In this document: positions 1 to 10,876 of the stretch, in pieces
Numbering within the stretch: the stretch's first letter is position 1
Layout of the letters: each line of letters begins with the position of its first letter
NCBI RefSeq assembly: GCF_017744955.1
Contig: NZ_JAGIAG010000018.1
Coordinates: forward strand, 62,001-126,000
Reading direction: 5' to 3'
DNA: 64,000 nucleotides
Origin: Dokdonella sp.
Lineage (GTDB): Bacteria; Pseudomonadota; Gammaproteobacteria; Xanthomonadales; Rhodanobacteraceae
Made by a program: the position numbers and the translations under genes
The notes under the pieces: model-generated
Database searches by the model: none
Told to the model about the DNA's origin: nothing
The model's input: only the letters and a program-made list of their open reading frames with translations

Positions 1-118
1 TCCCCGGGAATCGTCACTCCCTCGGCAGCGGGAGCGGTTCGGTCGACCGGACACGATCGCCCGCGGGGTACTCCCAAGGGGTGCCCGCGTTCGCGGGCAT
101 GAGGTCGAACCATTCGTC

Positions 119-148
119 CGGGGCTGGCGGAGCTTCCGCGAAGCCCCG
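119..148 (-). terminator. Candidate hairpin terminator after the DGPF/VOC unit
   Basis: Inverted repeat with outer arms CGGGGCT/AGCCCCG and inner arms GCGGA/TCCGC, starting 6 bases past the stop codon of the leftward VOC gene. There is no clear T-run after it on the minus strand, so it may be a processing hairpin rather than a classical intrinsic terminator. A second small hairpin (TGCCCGC/GCGGGCA, 82-99) lies just beyond. Confidence 0.35.
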
Positions 149-153
149 AGGAA

Positions 154-576
154 TCAGCCGGCCGGCATCGGCTTGGCGTGATTGATCATCCACGGCACCC
201 CGAAGCGGTCGACCGTGATGCCGTAGCGATGCGCCCAGAACGTTTCCTGCATCGGCATCTCCACCGCACCGCCGGCCGACAGCGCGGCGAAGATGCGCTC
301 GGCGTCTTCCGAGCTGTCCGCGTCGAACACGACGTAGGCGCAGCGGATCTTGTGGTACGGATAGTCCGGCGTGCTGTCGGTCGCCATCAGCGCGTCGCCG
401 CCGATTTCCAGGCGCGCGTGCATGATCTTGTTGCGGTCGGCTTCGGCCATGTTCTCGCAGCCGGGCGTGTCGCCGTAGGTCATCATCGCGACGACCTTGC
501 CGCCGAGCAGGCCGGCGTAGAACTCGAACGCCTCGCGGGTGTTGCCGTCGAAGTTGAGATAGGTGGTCAGTTTCAT
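154..576 (-). CDS. VOC (PhnB/glyoxalase-fold) family protein
   Basis: A 140-residue protein starting MKLTTYLNFDGN, typical of the PhnB-like branch of the vicinal oxygen chelate superfamily. It has a single beta-alpha-beta-beta-beta repeat pair (EAFEFYAGLLGGK near residue 15; GVPWMINH at the C-terminus). Members act as cytosolic small-molecule binding or modifying proteins, and the substrate cannot be read from sequence. The ATG at 576 is preceded by AAGGAGAC, a good ribosome-binding site. It lies 32 bases downstream of the DGPF gene on the same strand. DGPF plus PhnB-like pairs are a known companion set of ECF42 sigma factors, which suggests co-transcription and control by the sigma factor at 7108-8376. 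Confidence 0.85.
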   Translation of the reverse strand: MKLTTYLNFDGNTREAFEFYAGLLGGKVVAMMTYGDTPGCENMAEADRNKIMHARLEIGGDALMATDSTPDYPYHKIRCAYVVFDADSSEDAERIFAALSAGGAVEMPMQETFWAHRYGITVDRFGVPWMINHAKPMPAG

Positions 577-608
577 CGCAGTCTCCTTGTCGGTCGGGAT
601 CGTCCGGA

Positions 609-1028
609 TCAACGCGCCGCGATCTCGGCGCGCAGGCGCTCTTCCTGCTCGCGCAGTTCGGGCGTGAATTCCGCGCCGAAGTCCTCGGCCTCGAACACCT
701 GACGGATCTCGATCACGTCGCCCGGCTCGAACGGCGCGCGCTTGATCCACTCGATCGCCTCTTCGCGCGAGCGCACCTGCCACAACCAGAAGCCGGCGAT
801 GAGTTCCTTCGTCTCGGCGAACGGACCGTCGACGACCGTGCGCTTGCCGTTCGCGCCGAAGTCGACGCGCACGCCCTTCGAACTCGGATGCAGCCCCTCG
901 CCGGCCAGCATCACGCCGGCCTTGACCAGTTCCTCGTTGTACTTGCCCATCGCGGCCAGCATCTGCTCGCTCGGCATCACACCGGCTTCGGTGTCCTGGT
1001 TCGCCTTCACGATCACCATGAATCGCAT
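609..1028 (-). CDS. DGPF-domain (YCII-related) protein
   Basis: A 139-residue protein with the family hallmark DGPFAETKE near residue 78, in the YCII-like dimeric alpha-beta fold. The biochemical role of DGPF proteins is not established; they are best known as the conserved partners and targets of ECF42 sigma factors. The ATG at 1028 has a strong AGGAGA site upstream. A second in-frame Met three codons later lacks its own site. A candidate ECF42 promoter lies about 63 bases upstream of the start. It is first gene of a two-gene unit with the VOC protein. Confidence 0.9.
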   Translation of the reverse strand: MRFMVIVKANQDTEAGVMPSEQMLAAMGKYNEELVKAGVMLAGEGLHPSSKGVRVDFGANGKRTVVDGPFAETKELIAGFWLWQVRSREEAIEWIKRAPFEPGDVIEIRQVFEAEDFGAEFTPELREQEERLRAEIAAR

Positions 1029-1090
1029 GTCGCTTCTCCTCGGATGTGAGCGGGTCGCGGCGGGTCCGTTTCCTGCGCTCTTGCAGGGAC

Positions 1091-1117
1091 GACGAACGGG
1101 AGTCGCGCGAATCGACA
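1091..1117 (-). promoter_or_regulatory. Candidate ECF42-type promoter of the DGPF gene
   Basis: Read on the minus strand the site is TGTCGA (1117-1112), 17 bases, then CGTC (1094-1091). This matches the published ECF42 target pattern as I recall it (TGTCGA at -35, CGA/TC at -10). It sits in the 213-base divergent region and gives a leader of roughly 55 bases before the ATG at 1028. That the motif is present is seen directly; that it is used by the sigma factor at 7108-8376 is inference. Confidence 0.6.
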
Positions 1118-1241
1118 CGGACTCGACGCACTGCGCGAAATTTTTTTCCGGGCGCGTGGCGCGACGCAGCGCGACGCTCGCCGCCGGGCTGGAGTAGGCT
1201 GTCGGACACCCAGGCCGAACGGGCCGGCCGAGAATCCCTGC

Positions 1242-1535
1242 ATGGCGAAGATCGTGCTCGCGCCGGCGCTGGCGCGCTGGCTGCAAGACTCGCCCTCGAC
1301 GCACCACGTCGAGACGGCGACGACGGCGCAGGCCCAACGTCTCGATGCCGCGCTGGAACATCTGTTCGCGCAGCACCCGCGCCTGCGCGGCTACGTGCTC
1401 GACGAGCACGGCGCGGTGCGCCATCACGTCGCGATCTTCGTCGACGGCACCGCGATCCGCGACAAGCGGCACCTGCAGCAGCCGCTCGCGGCGGATTCGG
1501 AGGTCTACGTCATGCAGGCGCTTTCCGGAGGTTGA
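1242..1535 (+). CDS. MoaD/ThiS-family ubiquitin-like protein ending in Gly-Gly
   Basis: A 97-residue beta-grasp protein ending ALSGG, the diglycine tail that in MoaD, ThiS and archaeal SAMPs is adenylated and thiocarboxylated or conjugated. It overlaps nothing, and its stop is one base before the ATG of the propeller gene, so the two are translationally linked. No moaE, thiG or dedicated E1 is visible in the window, so it is not a standard molybdopterin-synthase gene. Small MoaD-like proteins paired with BNR/Asp-box proteins recur in other bacteria as I recall it; the role of the pair is unknown. Confidence 0.8.
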   Translation: MAKIVLAPALARWLQDSPSTHHVETATTAQAQRLDAALEHLFAQHPRLRGYVLDEHGAVRHHVAIFVDGTAIRDKRHLQQPLAADSEVYVMQALSGG

Positions 1536-1536
1536 A

Positions 1537-2634
1537 ATGACCGACCGTCTCCTCGTGTCTACCCGCAAGGGCTTGTTCGTGTTCGCGCCGAAGAGCGGCG
1601 CCTGGCAGGTCGAACGCCACGCCTTCCTCGGCGAGAACGTCACGCTCGCGCACGCCGATGCGCGCGACGGCAGCTGGTACGCGGTGCTGAACCTCGGCCA
1701 CTTCGGCGTCAAGCTGCACCGCTCGACCGACCAGGGCCGCCGCTGGAACGAGATCGCCGTGCCCGCCTACGCCGAAGGCGACACCTGCGCGACCGGCGAC
1801 GGCAAGCCGCCGGCGCCGGCGAAGCTGCAATTGCTGTGGTCGCTGGCCTGCGGCGGCGCCGGCGAAGCGGGCCGGCTCTGGGCCGGCACGATTCCGGGCG
1901 GCCTGTTCCGCTCCGACGACCACGGCGAAAGCTGGCAGCTGGTGCGTTCGCTGTGGGACCGCCCCGAGCGCGCGGAATGGTTCGGCGGTGGCTACGACGC
2001 GCCCGGCATCCATTCCATCTGCGTCGATCCGCGCGACGCGCGCGTGCTGCGCATCGCGATCTCCTGCGGCGGCGTCTGGCACAGCGCCGACTCCGGCGCG
2101 AGCTGGAACGTCAGCACCCGCGGCATGTTCGCCGCCTACATGCCGCCGGAGCGCCGCGAGGACCCCGCGATCCAGGACCCGCACCGCATGGTCCAGTGCG
2201 CCGACGCGCCCGATCACCTGTGGGTGCAGCACCACAACGGCGTGTTCCGCAGCGTCGACGGCGGCCGGCGCTGGCGGGAAGTCCCCGACGTGCCGCCATC
2301 GGCGTTCGGCTTCGCCGTCGCCGTGCATCCGCGCGATCCGCACACGGCCTGGTTCGTGCCGGCGGTCAAGGACGAATGCCGCGTGCCGGTCGACGGCCGC
2401 CTCGTCGTCGCACGCACGCGTGACGGCGGCGCCAGCTTCGACACGTTGGACAGCGGCCTGCCGCAACACGCCTACGACCTGGTCTATCGGCACGGCCTCG
2501 CCGTCGACGACGCCGGCGATCACCTCGCGTTCGGCTCCACCACCGGCGGCCTGTGGACCAGCCCCGACCAGGGCGAGCGCTGGCAGGCGAACGACACGCG
2601 GCTGCCGCCGGTGCACGCGGTGACGTTCGCATGA
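1537..2634 (+). CDS. Asp-box (BNR) beta-propeller protein, exo-alpha-sialidase-like
   Basis: A 365-residue protein with about six Asp-box-type repeats (S-x-D-x-G-x-x-W: STDQGRRW, SDDHGESW, SADSGASW, SVDGGRRW, SPDQGERW and the looser TRDGGASF). These build a six- or seven-bladed propeller as in sialidases and sortilin-like photosystem stability factors. There is no signal peptide (it begins MTDRLLVSTRKG), so it should be cytosolic, which argues against an ordinary secreted sialidase. Catalytic sialidase Arg triads cannot be confirmed. It starts one base after the MoaD-like stop and most likely works with that protein. Confidence 0.8.
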   Translation: MTDRLLVSTRKGLFVFAPKSGAWQVERHAFLGENVTLAHADARDGSWYAVLNLGHFGVKLHRSTDQGRRWNEIAVPAYAEGDTCATGDGKPPAPAKLQLLWSLACGGAGEAGRLWAGTIPGGLFRSDDHGESWQLVRSLWDRPERAEWFGGGYDAPGIHSICVDPRDARVLRIAISCGGVWHSADSGASWNVSTRGMFAAYMPPERREDPAIQDPHRMVQCADAPDHLWVQHHNGVFRSVDGGRRWREVPDVPPSAFGFAVAVHPRDPHTAWFVPAVKDECRVPVDGRLVVARTRDGGASFDTLDSGLPQHAYDLVYRHGLAVDDAGDHLAFGSTTGGLWTSPDQGERWQANDTRLPPVHAVTFA

Positions 2635-2650
2635 GCGGCGGCGCTCCGTG

Positions 2651-3699
2651 ATGCCGGGCACCGGGAAGCCGTCCGCGAGCCTGCAAGCATTGCTCGGCGT
2701 CGACCTGCCGATCGTCCAGGCGCCGATGGCCGGCGTGCAGGGCAGCGCGCTGGCGATCGCCGTGTGCGAAGCCGGCGGGCTGGGCTCCCTGCCCTGCGCG
2801 ACGTTGCCGCAGCAGGTCTTGCGCGAGGAGCTGGCCGCGATCCGCGCACGCACGCGGCGCCCGTTCAACGTCAATTTCTTCTGCCACGCGCCGCCGGCTG
2901 CGGATGCGCAGCGCGAAGCGGCCTGGCGCGATCGACTCGCGCCGTACTACCACGAAGCCGGCCTCGACGCCGATGCCGTCGCGGGCGGACCGGCACGCAA
3001 GCCGTTCGACGCCACCGCCGCCGAGGTGCTGGAGGAATTCGAACCGCCCGTGGTCAGCTTCCACTTCGGCCTGCCGGAGCCGGACCTGCTCGCGCGCGTG
3101 CGCGGCTGGGGCGCGAAGATCCTGTCGTCGGCGACGACCGTCGAGGAAGCGCGCTGGCTCGAGGCGCGCGGTGTCGACGCGATCATCGCCCAAGGCCTCG
3201 AGGCCGGCGGCCATCGCGGGCATTTCCTCTCCGATGACCTGACCCTGCAGGCCGGCACATTCGCCCTGCTGCCGCAGCTCGCGCGCGCGGTGCGCGTGCC
3301 GGTGATCGCCGCCGGCGGCATCGCCGACGCGCAAGGCGTCGCCGCGGCGCTGGCGCTCGGCGCGGCCGGGGCGCAGATCGGCACGGCGTACCTGCTCTGT
3401 CCCGAGGCGACGACCTCGTCCGTGCATCGCGCCGCCCTGCGCGGCGAGTCAGCGCATCACACCGCGCTGACCAATCTCTTCAGCGGCCGCCCCGCGCGCG
3501 GCATCGTCAATCGCCTGATGCGCGAGCTGGGCTCTTTCGATGCGGCTGCGCCGGCATTCCCGCTCGCCTCCGCCGCGCTCGCACCGCTGCGCGCCCACGC
3601 CGAGGCGCACGGCAGCGGCGACTTCTCGCCGCTGTGGGCCGGCCAGAACGCCGGCGGCTGCCGCGCTGTTCCGGCCGCGGAGCTGACGCGCGCGCTGGC

Positions 3700-3718
<19 letters not shown>
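2651..3718 (+). CDS. Nitronate monooxygenase, class I-like
   Basis: A 355-residue TIM-barrel FMN enzyme of the 2-nitropropane dioxygenase family. Visible motifs are QAPMAGVQG near the N-terminus, EAGGHRG (FMN phosphate and catalytic His region) near residue 180 and AAGGIAD with GAAGAQIGTAYL for the phosphate site. Family members detoxify alkyl nitronates such as propionate 3-nitronate to aldehydes or oxo-acids. A GTG immediately before the ATG at 2651 could also initiate. It lies 16 bases after the propeller gene, so it may share its transcript. Its 3' end overlaps the 3' end of the convergent ABC permease gene by 19 bases. Confidence 0.88.
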
Positions 3719-5444
<1,726 letters not shown>

Positions 5445-5490
5445 GGATGGTTCCTTCGGGTCGCAGGAGCGCGCTGGGTAGGATTTTGGA

Positions 5491-5512
5491 ATTGTAGACA
5501 TGGTGCAACCAT
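5491..5512 (-). promoter_or_regulatory. Possible -10 box and small operator in the ABC/MFS divergent region
   Basis: On the minus strand TACAAT (5496-5491) is a good sigma70 -10 hexamer about 47 bases before the ATPase start; no good -35 is seen at standard spacing. Directly upstream is the 13-base palindrome ATGGT-GCA-ACCAT (5500-5512), a possible repressor site. The divergent MFS gene starts at 5627. Both assignments are tentative. Confidence 0.35.
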
Positions 5513-5626
5513 CGGCGACTTCAATCGCAGCCTCTGCGACGGATTCGGGCAGGATGACGGCCTGTCGATTCCGGCCTCCCTCGCTCGTCGTATCCGCAAG
5601 ACACCCGTCAATTCCGAGGATTCCGC

Positions 5627-7087
5627 ATGTCCCGCGCCACCGCCACCCAATCCCACGATCCCCACGGCCGCCAGCGCTGGTTCGCGCTCGGCGTGCTCTG
5701 CCTCGGCGTGCTGATGATCGTGCTCGACACCACCGTGGTGAACGTCGCCCTGCCGTCGATCAAGGCCGACCTGCGCTTCACCGACAGCGCGCTGGCCTGG
5801 GTCGTCAACGCCTACATGCTGACCTTCGGCGGCTTCCTGCTGCTCGGCGGGCGCCTCGGCGACCTGTACGGGCACCGGCGCCTGTTCCTGCTCGGCATCG
5901 TCGCCTTCACGCTGGCCTCGCTCGCCTGCGGCCTGGCCGGCTCGCAAGGCTTCCTGGTCGCGGCGCGTGCGCTGCAAGGCGTCGGCGGCGCCGTCGTCAA
6001 CGCGGTCGCGCTGTCGCTGATCATGGACCTGTTCACCGAACCGGCCGACCGCGCCAAGGCGATGGGCGTGTTCGGCTTCGTCTGCGCCGGCGGCGGCAGC
6101 ATTGGCGCGATGCTCGGCGGCTTCCTGACCGGCGCGCTGAGCTGGCATTGGATCTTCCTGATCAACATTCCGATCGGCGCTGCGGTGGTCGCGCTGTCGC
6201 TGCGCCTGCTGCCGGCGTCGCACACGGGCGCCGAAGGCAAGCAGCTCGACGTCGCCGGCGCGATCACCGTGACCACCGCGCTCATGCTCGCCGTCTACGC
6301 GATCGTCAACGGCAACGACGTCGGCTGGGGCTCGACGCGGACGCTCGGCCTGCTCGGCGTCGCCGTGGCACTGCTCTTCGCGTTCCTGGTGATCGAGGCA
6401 CGCGCGCGCGTGCCGCTGATGCCGCTCGGCCTGTTCCGCCTGCGCAACCTCGCCACCGCGAACGTCATCGGCGTGCTGTGGGCGGCGGCGATGTTCGCCT
6501 GGTTCTTCCTCTCCGCGCTGTACATGCAGCTGGTGCTCGGCTACACGCCGATGCAGGTCGGCCTGGCCTTCCTGCCGGCCAACCTGATCATGGCGGTGTG
6601 CTCGCTCGGCGTCTCGGCCAAGCTGGTCATGCGCTTCGGCATCCGCCTGCCGCTGGCCAGCGGGCTGATGTTCGCGGCGATCGGCCTGGCGCTGTTCGCG
6701 CGCGCGCCGGTGCACGGCGACTTCGTGCTCGACATCCTGCCGGCGATGCTGCTGCTCGGCTTCGGCGCCGGCATCGCCTTCAACCCGGTGCTGCTGGCGG
6801 CGATGAACGACGTCGCGCCGAGCGAGTCCGGCCTCGCCTCCGGCATCGTCAACACCTCGTTCATGATGGGCGGCGCGCTCGGCCTGGCCGTACTCGCCAG
6901 CCTCGCCGCGTCGCGCAGCAGCGCGCTCGCCGCCGCCGGCGCGGATCCCGCGTTCGCGCTGAACAGCGGCTACCGCGCGGCGTTCCTGGTCGGCGCCTGC
7001 TTCGCCGGACTGGCCGCGCTGATCGGCGCGGCGCTGCTGCGTGCGTCGATGCCGGCGGCGGGCGCAGCCGAGTCGCCGGTACCGTAG
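5627..7087 (+). CDS. MFS drug exporter, DHA2 family (EmrB/QacA-like, 14 TM)
   Basis: A 486-residue inner-membrane protein with the DHA2 signature LDTTVVNVALPSI in TM1, motif A GGRLGDLYGHRR between TM2 and TM3, and about fourteen hydrophobic segments. Such carriers export cationic or amphipathic drugs by proton antiport. Solo genes without an EmrA adaptor, as here, usually act at the inner membrane alone. It is transcribed divergently from the YadG-like ATPase. The substrate is unknown. Confidence 0.9.
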   Translation: MSRATATQSHDPHGRQRWFALGVLCLGVLMIVLDTTVVNVALPSIKADLRFTDSALAWVVNAYMLTFGGFLLLGGRLGDLYGHRRLFLLGIVAFTLASLACGLAGSQGFLVAARALQGVGGAVVNAVALSLIMDLFTEPADRAKAMGVFGFVCAGGGSIGAMLGGFLTGALSWHWIFLINIPIGAAVVALSLRLLPASHTGAEGKQLDVAGAITVTTALMLAVYAIVNGNDVGWGSTRTLGLLGVAVALLFAFLVIEARARVPLMPLGLFRLRNLATANVIGVLWAAAMFAWFFLSALYMQLVLGYTPMQVGLAFLPANLIMAVCSLGVSAKLVMRFGIRLPLASGLMFAAIGLALFARAPVHGDFVLDILPAMLLLGFGAGIAFNPVLLAAMNDVAPSESGLASGIVNTSFMMGGALGLAVLASLAASRSSALAAAGADPAFALNSGYRAAFLVGACFAGLAALIGAALLRASMPAAGAAESPVP

Positions 7088-7107
7088 CCGCGCAGGCGAC
7101 GCGGCGG

Positions 7108-8376
7108 TCAGGCCAGTTGTTTACAGGCCGCCGCGCGCGCGCGCAGCAGGTCGCGCTCGCGCGCATTGCGCGCGAGACCGGCGGCGCGCTCGAATTCGAC
7201 GCCCGCCTCGTCGTGGCGACCGAGCTTCTCGAGCAGGTCGCCGCGCACGCTCGGCAGCAGGTGATAGTTCGCCAAGGTCGGCTCGGCGGCGATCGCGTCG
7301 ACGATCGGCAGCGCTGCCTGCGCACCGAACGCCATCGACACCGCGACCGCGCGATTGAGCTCGATCACCGGCGAGGACGTCACCTCGGCGAGCCGGGCGT
7401 ACAGCGCGGCGATGCGCGGCCAATCGGTCTGCTCCGCGGTCGGCGCGCGCGCATGGCAAGCGGCGATCGCGGCTTGCAAAGCGTACGGTCCCTGCGCGCC
7501 GCCGAGCCGGTCGGCGCGCTCGAGCGCGGCCAGGCCGCGGCGGATCAGCAGACGATCCCAGGCGCCGCGGTTCTGCTTCAGCAGCAGGATCGGCTCGCCG
7601 CCGGGCCCGATGCGCGCGCGCAGGCGCGAGGCGTGGATCTCCATCAGCGCGACCAGGCCGTGCACTTCGGCCTGCTCCGGCATCAGCTCGGCCAGCACGC
7701 GGCCGAGGCGCAGCGCGTCCTCGCACAGCGCCGGGCGCGTCCAGTCGTCGCCGGCGGTCGCCGCATAGCCTTCGTTGAAGATCAGGTAGATGACTTCGAG
7801 CACCGAGGACAATCGCGGCGCGAGCTCATCCGCGCGCGGCACCTCGAACGGCACCTGCTTGTCCGCCAGCGTGCGCTTCGCGCGCACGATGCGCTGCGCG
7901 ATGGTCGGCTCGGGCACCAGGAACGCGCGGGCGATCTCGTCGGTGGTCAGGCCGCCGAGCAGGCGCAGGGTCAGCGCGACGCGCGCCTCGGCCGACAGCA
8001 CCGGATGGCAGGCGACGAAGACCAGGCGCAGCAGGTCGTCGCCGATGTCGTCGTCGACCGCCGCGTCCGCGTCGGCGTTCGGCGACGCCTGGCCTATCTC
8101 GATCTCGTAGCCGATCTCCTCGTGCTTGCGTTGCAGCAACTGCTGGCGGCGCAGGCGGTCGATCGCGCGATGCTTGGCGGTCGCCATCAGCCACGCGCCC
8201 GGATTGTCCGGCACGCCGCGCTCGGGCCACTGCTCGAGCGCGGTGACCAGCGCGTCCTGCGCCAGCTCCTCGGCGAGGCCGATGTCGTGCAGCATGCGCG
8301 CGAGCACTGCGATCAGCTTGGCCGACTCCATGTGCCAAACCGCTTCGATGGTCTTCTGGATGTCGGTCGCCGTCAT
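7108..8376 (-). CDS. ECF42-type RNA polymerase sigma factor with long C-terminal extension
   Basis: A 422-residue protein. Sigma region 2 is at about residues 15-85 (ending in the -10 recognition helix AWLMATAKHRAIDRLRR), and region 4 at about 115-170 (LTLRLLGGLTTDEIARAF...TIAQRIVRAKRTL). A roughly 230-residue helical extension follows, rich in TPR-like segments (PYALQAAIAACHARA, LNRAVAVSMAFG). This architecture and length are those of group ECF42, which has no anti-sigma factor and is controlled by its own C-terminus. ECF42 genes normally adjoin DGPF-protein genes; here the nearest DGPF gene is at 609-1028, six kilobases away on the same strand. Confidence 0.9.
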   Translation of the reverse strand: MTATDIQKTIEAVWHMESAKLIAVLARMLHDIGLAEELAQDALVTALEQWPERGVPDNPGAWLMATAKHRAIDRLRRQQLLQRKHEEIGYEIEIGQASPNADADAAVDDDIGDDLLRLVFVACHPVLSAEARVALTLRLLGGLTTDEIARAFLVPEPTIAQRIVRAKRTLADKQVPFEVPRADELAPRLSSVLEVIYLIFNEGYAATAGDDWTRPALCEDALRLGRVLAELMPEQAEVHGLVALMEIHASRLRARIGPGGEPILLLKQNRGAWDRLLIRRGLAALERADRLGGAQGPYALQAAIAACHARAPTAEQTDWPRIAALYARLAEVTSSPVIELNRAVAVSMAFGAQAALPIVDAIAAEPTLANYHLLPSVRGDLLEKLGRHDEAGVEFERAAGLARNARERDLLRARAAACKQLA

Positions 8377-8509
8377 GACCGCCGATCAGACCATCCCCGA
8401 TGCGGGCTGGCAAGCGCGTGGCGCGCGCTCGGATGCGGCCCGCCACCGCGCAGCCGCATCCGCCGCGCCGCGGAATGCGCGGCGTCGCCGAGCCGCCGGC
8501 TCCGGCGAC

Positions 8510-9013
8510 CTACTTCGCCGTTTTCCGCCCCGCGTTCATCGACCAGACCACCGCGACGATCTTCCAGCCCTCGCCGGTGTTGACCAGTTGCCACGCTTCC
8601 TTGCCGCGATTGGTCTCGCGACCGTCTTGCAGGAAGGCATAGTCGAACCATACCGAGGCGACGTCGCCGTCGGTCTCGATCTTCACATTGCGGAACGTCT
8701 CCTCGGTCCTGGCCTGGTCCGAGACGATGCCGTCGATGAACGACTGCGGGTTGTACCTGGCCTCGACTTCGACCTTGCGCGCCTTCGGGTTCTTCAAACG
8801 GCGGCGCTGCACGAAGTCGTCGCCGTCGACCGACTGCCAGGTGATGCGGTCGTGCAGGAACAGCGCGACGAAGCGCGCCTTGTCCTTGTCGATGATCGAG
8901 GTGCGGAACGCCTCCACGACCGCTTCGACGTCGCGCACGGCCGCAGCGTTGGACGCAGCGGGAGCGAGGGCGGGAAGCGAGAGCAGAGTTGCAGCGAGAA
9001 TGATCGATTTCAC
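8510..9013 (-). CDS. Secreted NTF2-fold (SnoaL-like) protein
   Basis: A 167-residue protein starting at a GTG (9013) with GGGA upstream. The signal peptide is short (VKSIILAATLLSLPALAPAAS). It is followed by an NTF2/SnoaL-type domain (VEAVVEAFRTSIIDKDKARFV... and a C-terminal GWKIVAVVWSM). The domain is used for enzymes and binding proteins alike, and no catalytic residues can be assigned. It lies upstream of the ECF42 gene on the same strand with a 133-base gap, so a shared transcript is possible but not shown. Confidence 0.7.
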   Translation of the reverse strand: MKSIILAATLLSLPALAPAASNAAAVRDVEAVVEAFRTSIIDKDKARFVALFLHDRITWQSVDGDDFVQRRRLKNPKARKVEVEARYNPQSFIDGIVSDQARTEETFRNVKIETDGDVASVWFDYAFLQDGRETNRGKEAWQLVNTGEGWKIVAVVWSMNAGRKTAK

Positions 9014-9171
9014 GAAGAGTTCCCTGGTGATGATGGTGAAGAGCCTGGATCGCCATCGCTCCCGCAAAAGCGGCACCGATGAGACCGCTCGAAGATCCTC
9101 GTGGCTGGCGCTGGAAACACGCGCCACCCCTGCGAGGTCGTCGAAGTTTCTGGAAGCGCCACGAAAGGAGG

Positions 9172-10692
9172 TCACGGCGACGCACGACGCCGGTAGTAGG
9201 CGCGCGAGACGGCGGTATCCAGGCTCAGCGCAGAGACGGCGCCATGGGCATCGCGATGGAATTCGATCCGCAGCGCGCCGGACGGCATCGCGACGTAGCG
9301 GTTCGTCGCCACCGGCAGCAACTCGAACGATTTCCCGTTCCAGCTCCCGCTCAGCTTTCCTCGCGCGGCGGTGACGCGCAGTTCGTGGGGAGCTTCGTTC
9401 AGGCGCTTCTGCCAGGCCTGCGGGATGGCGTCGTCGAACTGGTAGGTTCCGGCATAGCGTGCGGCCTGCGCATCGTCGGGATCGACCGCGATCGTGCGCA
9501 CGGGGCGATGGGTCGGCCAGTCGAAGACGTCGGCGACCGCGCGGGCGATCTCCTCGGCCAGTTCGTCGCCGCGCTCGCCGTTGGTCAGCACGACGAGCCC
9601 GTCGCCGCTGTACAGATTTCCTTCAATGGTGGCGCGATAGCTGTCGTTGGCGCCGCCGTGGTGGAACGTCCGCGTCTCCCCGATGCCGGCCAGGCGCGGG
9701 CCGAGGCCGTGTTCGCTCGGCGCGACCTCGGTCATCATCTCGCGTGCCAGCGCACGCGGCAGGAAGTCGCCCTCGCCGCGATAGCTGCGGATCAACGCGC
9801 GCACGTACGCGGCGAGATCGTTCGCGCTGCTCCACAGGCCCGACGCGGCCAGCTCCGGAAACGTCTCCCAGCCGCGCGGCAACGCGCGCGGCTTGCCGTC
9901 CGCCCCGTGCGCCTTGGCGACGTTGACGCGCGTCGCTGCGAGCGGGCTTTCGAACGTGCTGCGCTGCATGCGCAGCGGCTCGAATACCGCGTCGCGCGCG
10001 ATCGACTCGACGTCGCGGCCGGTAGCGTCGGTCAGCACCAGCTGCTCGACCGTGACGCCGCCGCCGGAATAGTCGAGCCGCTCGCCGGGCGGGTGGATCA
10101 GGCGGATCGGCTCGTGCTTCGCCGGCGACTCGCCTTCCAAGGTCTGCAGCACCGTCGGCACCGCCGCGCCGGGCGGAAAGTCCTCGAAGCCGTGCACGTT
10201 GAAGCCGGCGGTATGCGACAGCAGCATGCGCAGCGTCACCTTCGGCGCGGCGTCGCTGCCGAACGGCGGGATCTTCCACGAACGCAGATAGGTGCCGACG
10301 TCGCGGTCGAGATCGAGCTTGCCCTGCGCGACGAGCCGCAGCGTCGCGCCGGCGGCGAGCACCTTGCTGACCGAGCCGACCGAGAACAGCGTGTCGGCGT
10401 CGACGGCGTCCGAGGTGCCGGCCTGGCGCAGGCCGTAGCCGGCCGCGTGCACGACTTCACCGTCGCGCAGGATCGCGACCGCGACGCCCGGCACGCCGTA
10501 GTGCGCCATGCGCTCGGCCAGCGGCCAGGCCGGCATCGCCTCGCCCGCACGCTGCACCGCCGGGCGCAGCGTGCGCTCGAAACCTCGCGAGGCTTCGGCG
10601 TTCGTCGTCGCGCCGTTCGCGCCGATGGGCACGGCCGCGGCCAGCAGCGCACCGGCGACGAAGGTGCATGAATGAAGTCGGATCGACGGCAC
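9172..10692 (-). CDS. Periplasmic serine hydrolase of the beta-lactamase/class C PBP fold
   Basis: A 506-residue protein. I choose the GTG at 10692, preceded by AAGGGGAA, because it gives a compact signal peptide (FVAGALLAAAVPIGANG). The SxxK motif SVSK has its nucleophile at Ser107. The second motif is YSGG near residue 212 in place of the more usual Y-x-N. A C-terminal 130-residue domain resembles the lipocalin-like tail found in esterase-type members. It is more likely an esterase or D-aminopeptidase than a resistance beta-lactamase. Confidence 0.8.
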   Translation of the reverse strand: MPSIRLHSCTFVAGALLAAAVPIGANGATTNAEASRGFERTLRPAVQRAGEAMPAWPLAERMAHYGVPGVAVAILRDGEVVHAAGYGLRQAGTSDAVDADTLFSVGSVSKVLAAGATLRLVAQGKLDLDRDVGTYLRSWKIPPFGSDAAPKVTLRMLLSHTAGFNVHGFEDFPPGAAVPTVLQTLEGESPAKHEPIRLIHPPGERLDYSGGGVTVEQLVLTDATGRDVESIARDAVFEPLRMQRSTFESPLAATRVNVAKAHGADGKPRALPRGWETFPELAASGLWSSANDLAAYVRALIRSYRGEGDFLPRALAREMMTEVAPSEHGLGPRLAGIGETRTFHHGGANDSYRATIEGNLYSGDGLVVLTNGERGDELAEEIARAVADVFDWPTHRPVRTIAVDPDDAQAARYAGTYQFDDAIPQAWQKRLNEAPHELRVTAARGKLSGSWNGKSFELLPVATNRYVAMPSGALRIEFHRDAHGAVSALSLDTAVSRAYYRRRASP

Positions 10693-10876
10693 CGGCGATT
10701 CCCCTTTTCCGCAAAAGTGTCGGGGAACCCGGATGCGGCGACGCGCGGAATGGTCGCATCCTGAACGTGTCGACCTAGGGCTTGCACCAGCTAGGGTCGG
10801 CACGATCTTGTCTGCGCCGGAGCGCTCCCGCTAGCGTGAAGCCGTTTTCGACGTTCGTGCGAGGAGAAGATTCGGC

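Noticed and set aside
9172..10692. Class C beta-lactamase resistance gene
   Set aside because: The second motif is YSGG, not the Y-x-N of AmpC, and a long C-terminal domain is present; esterase or peptidase function is more likely.
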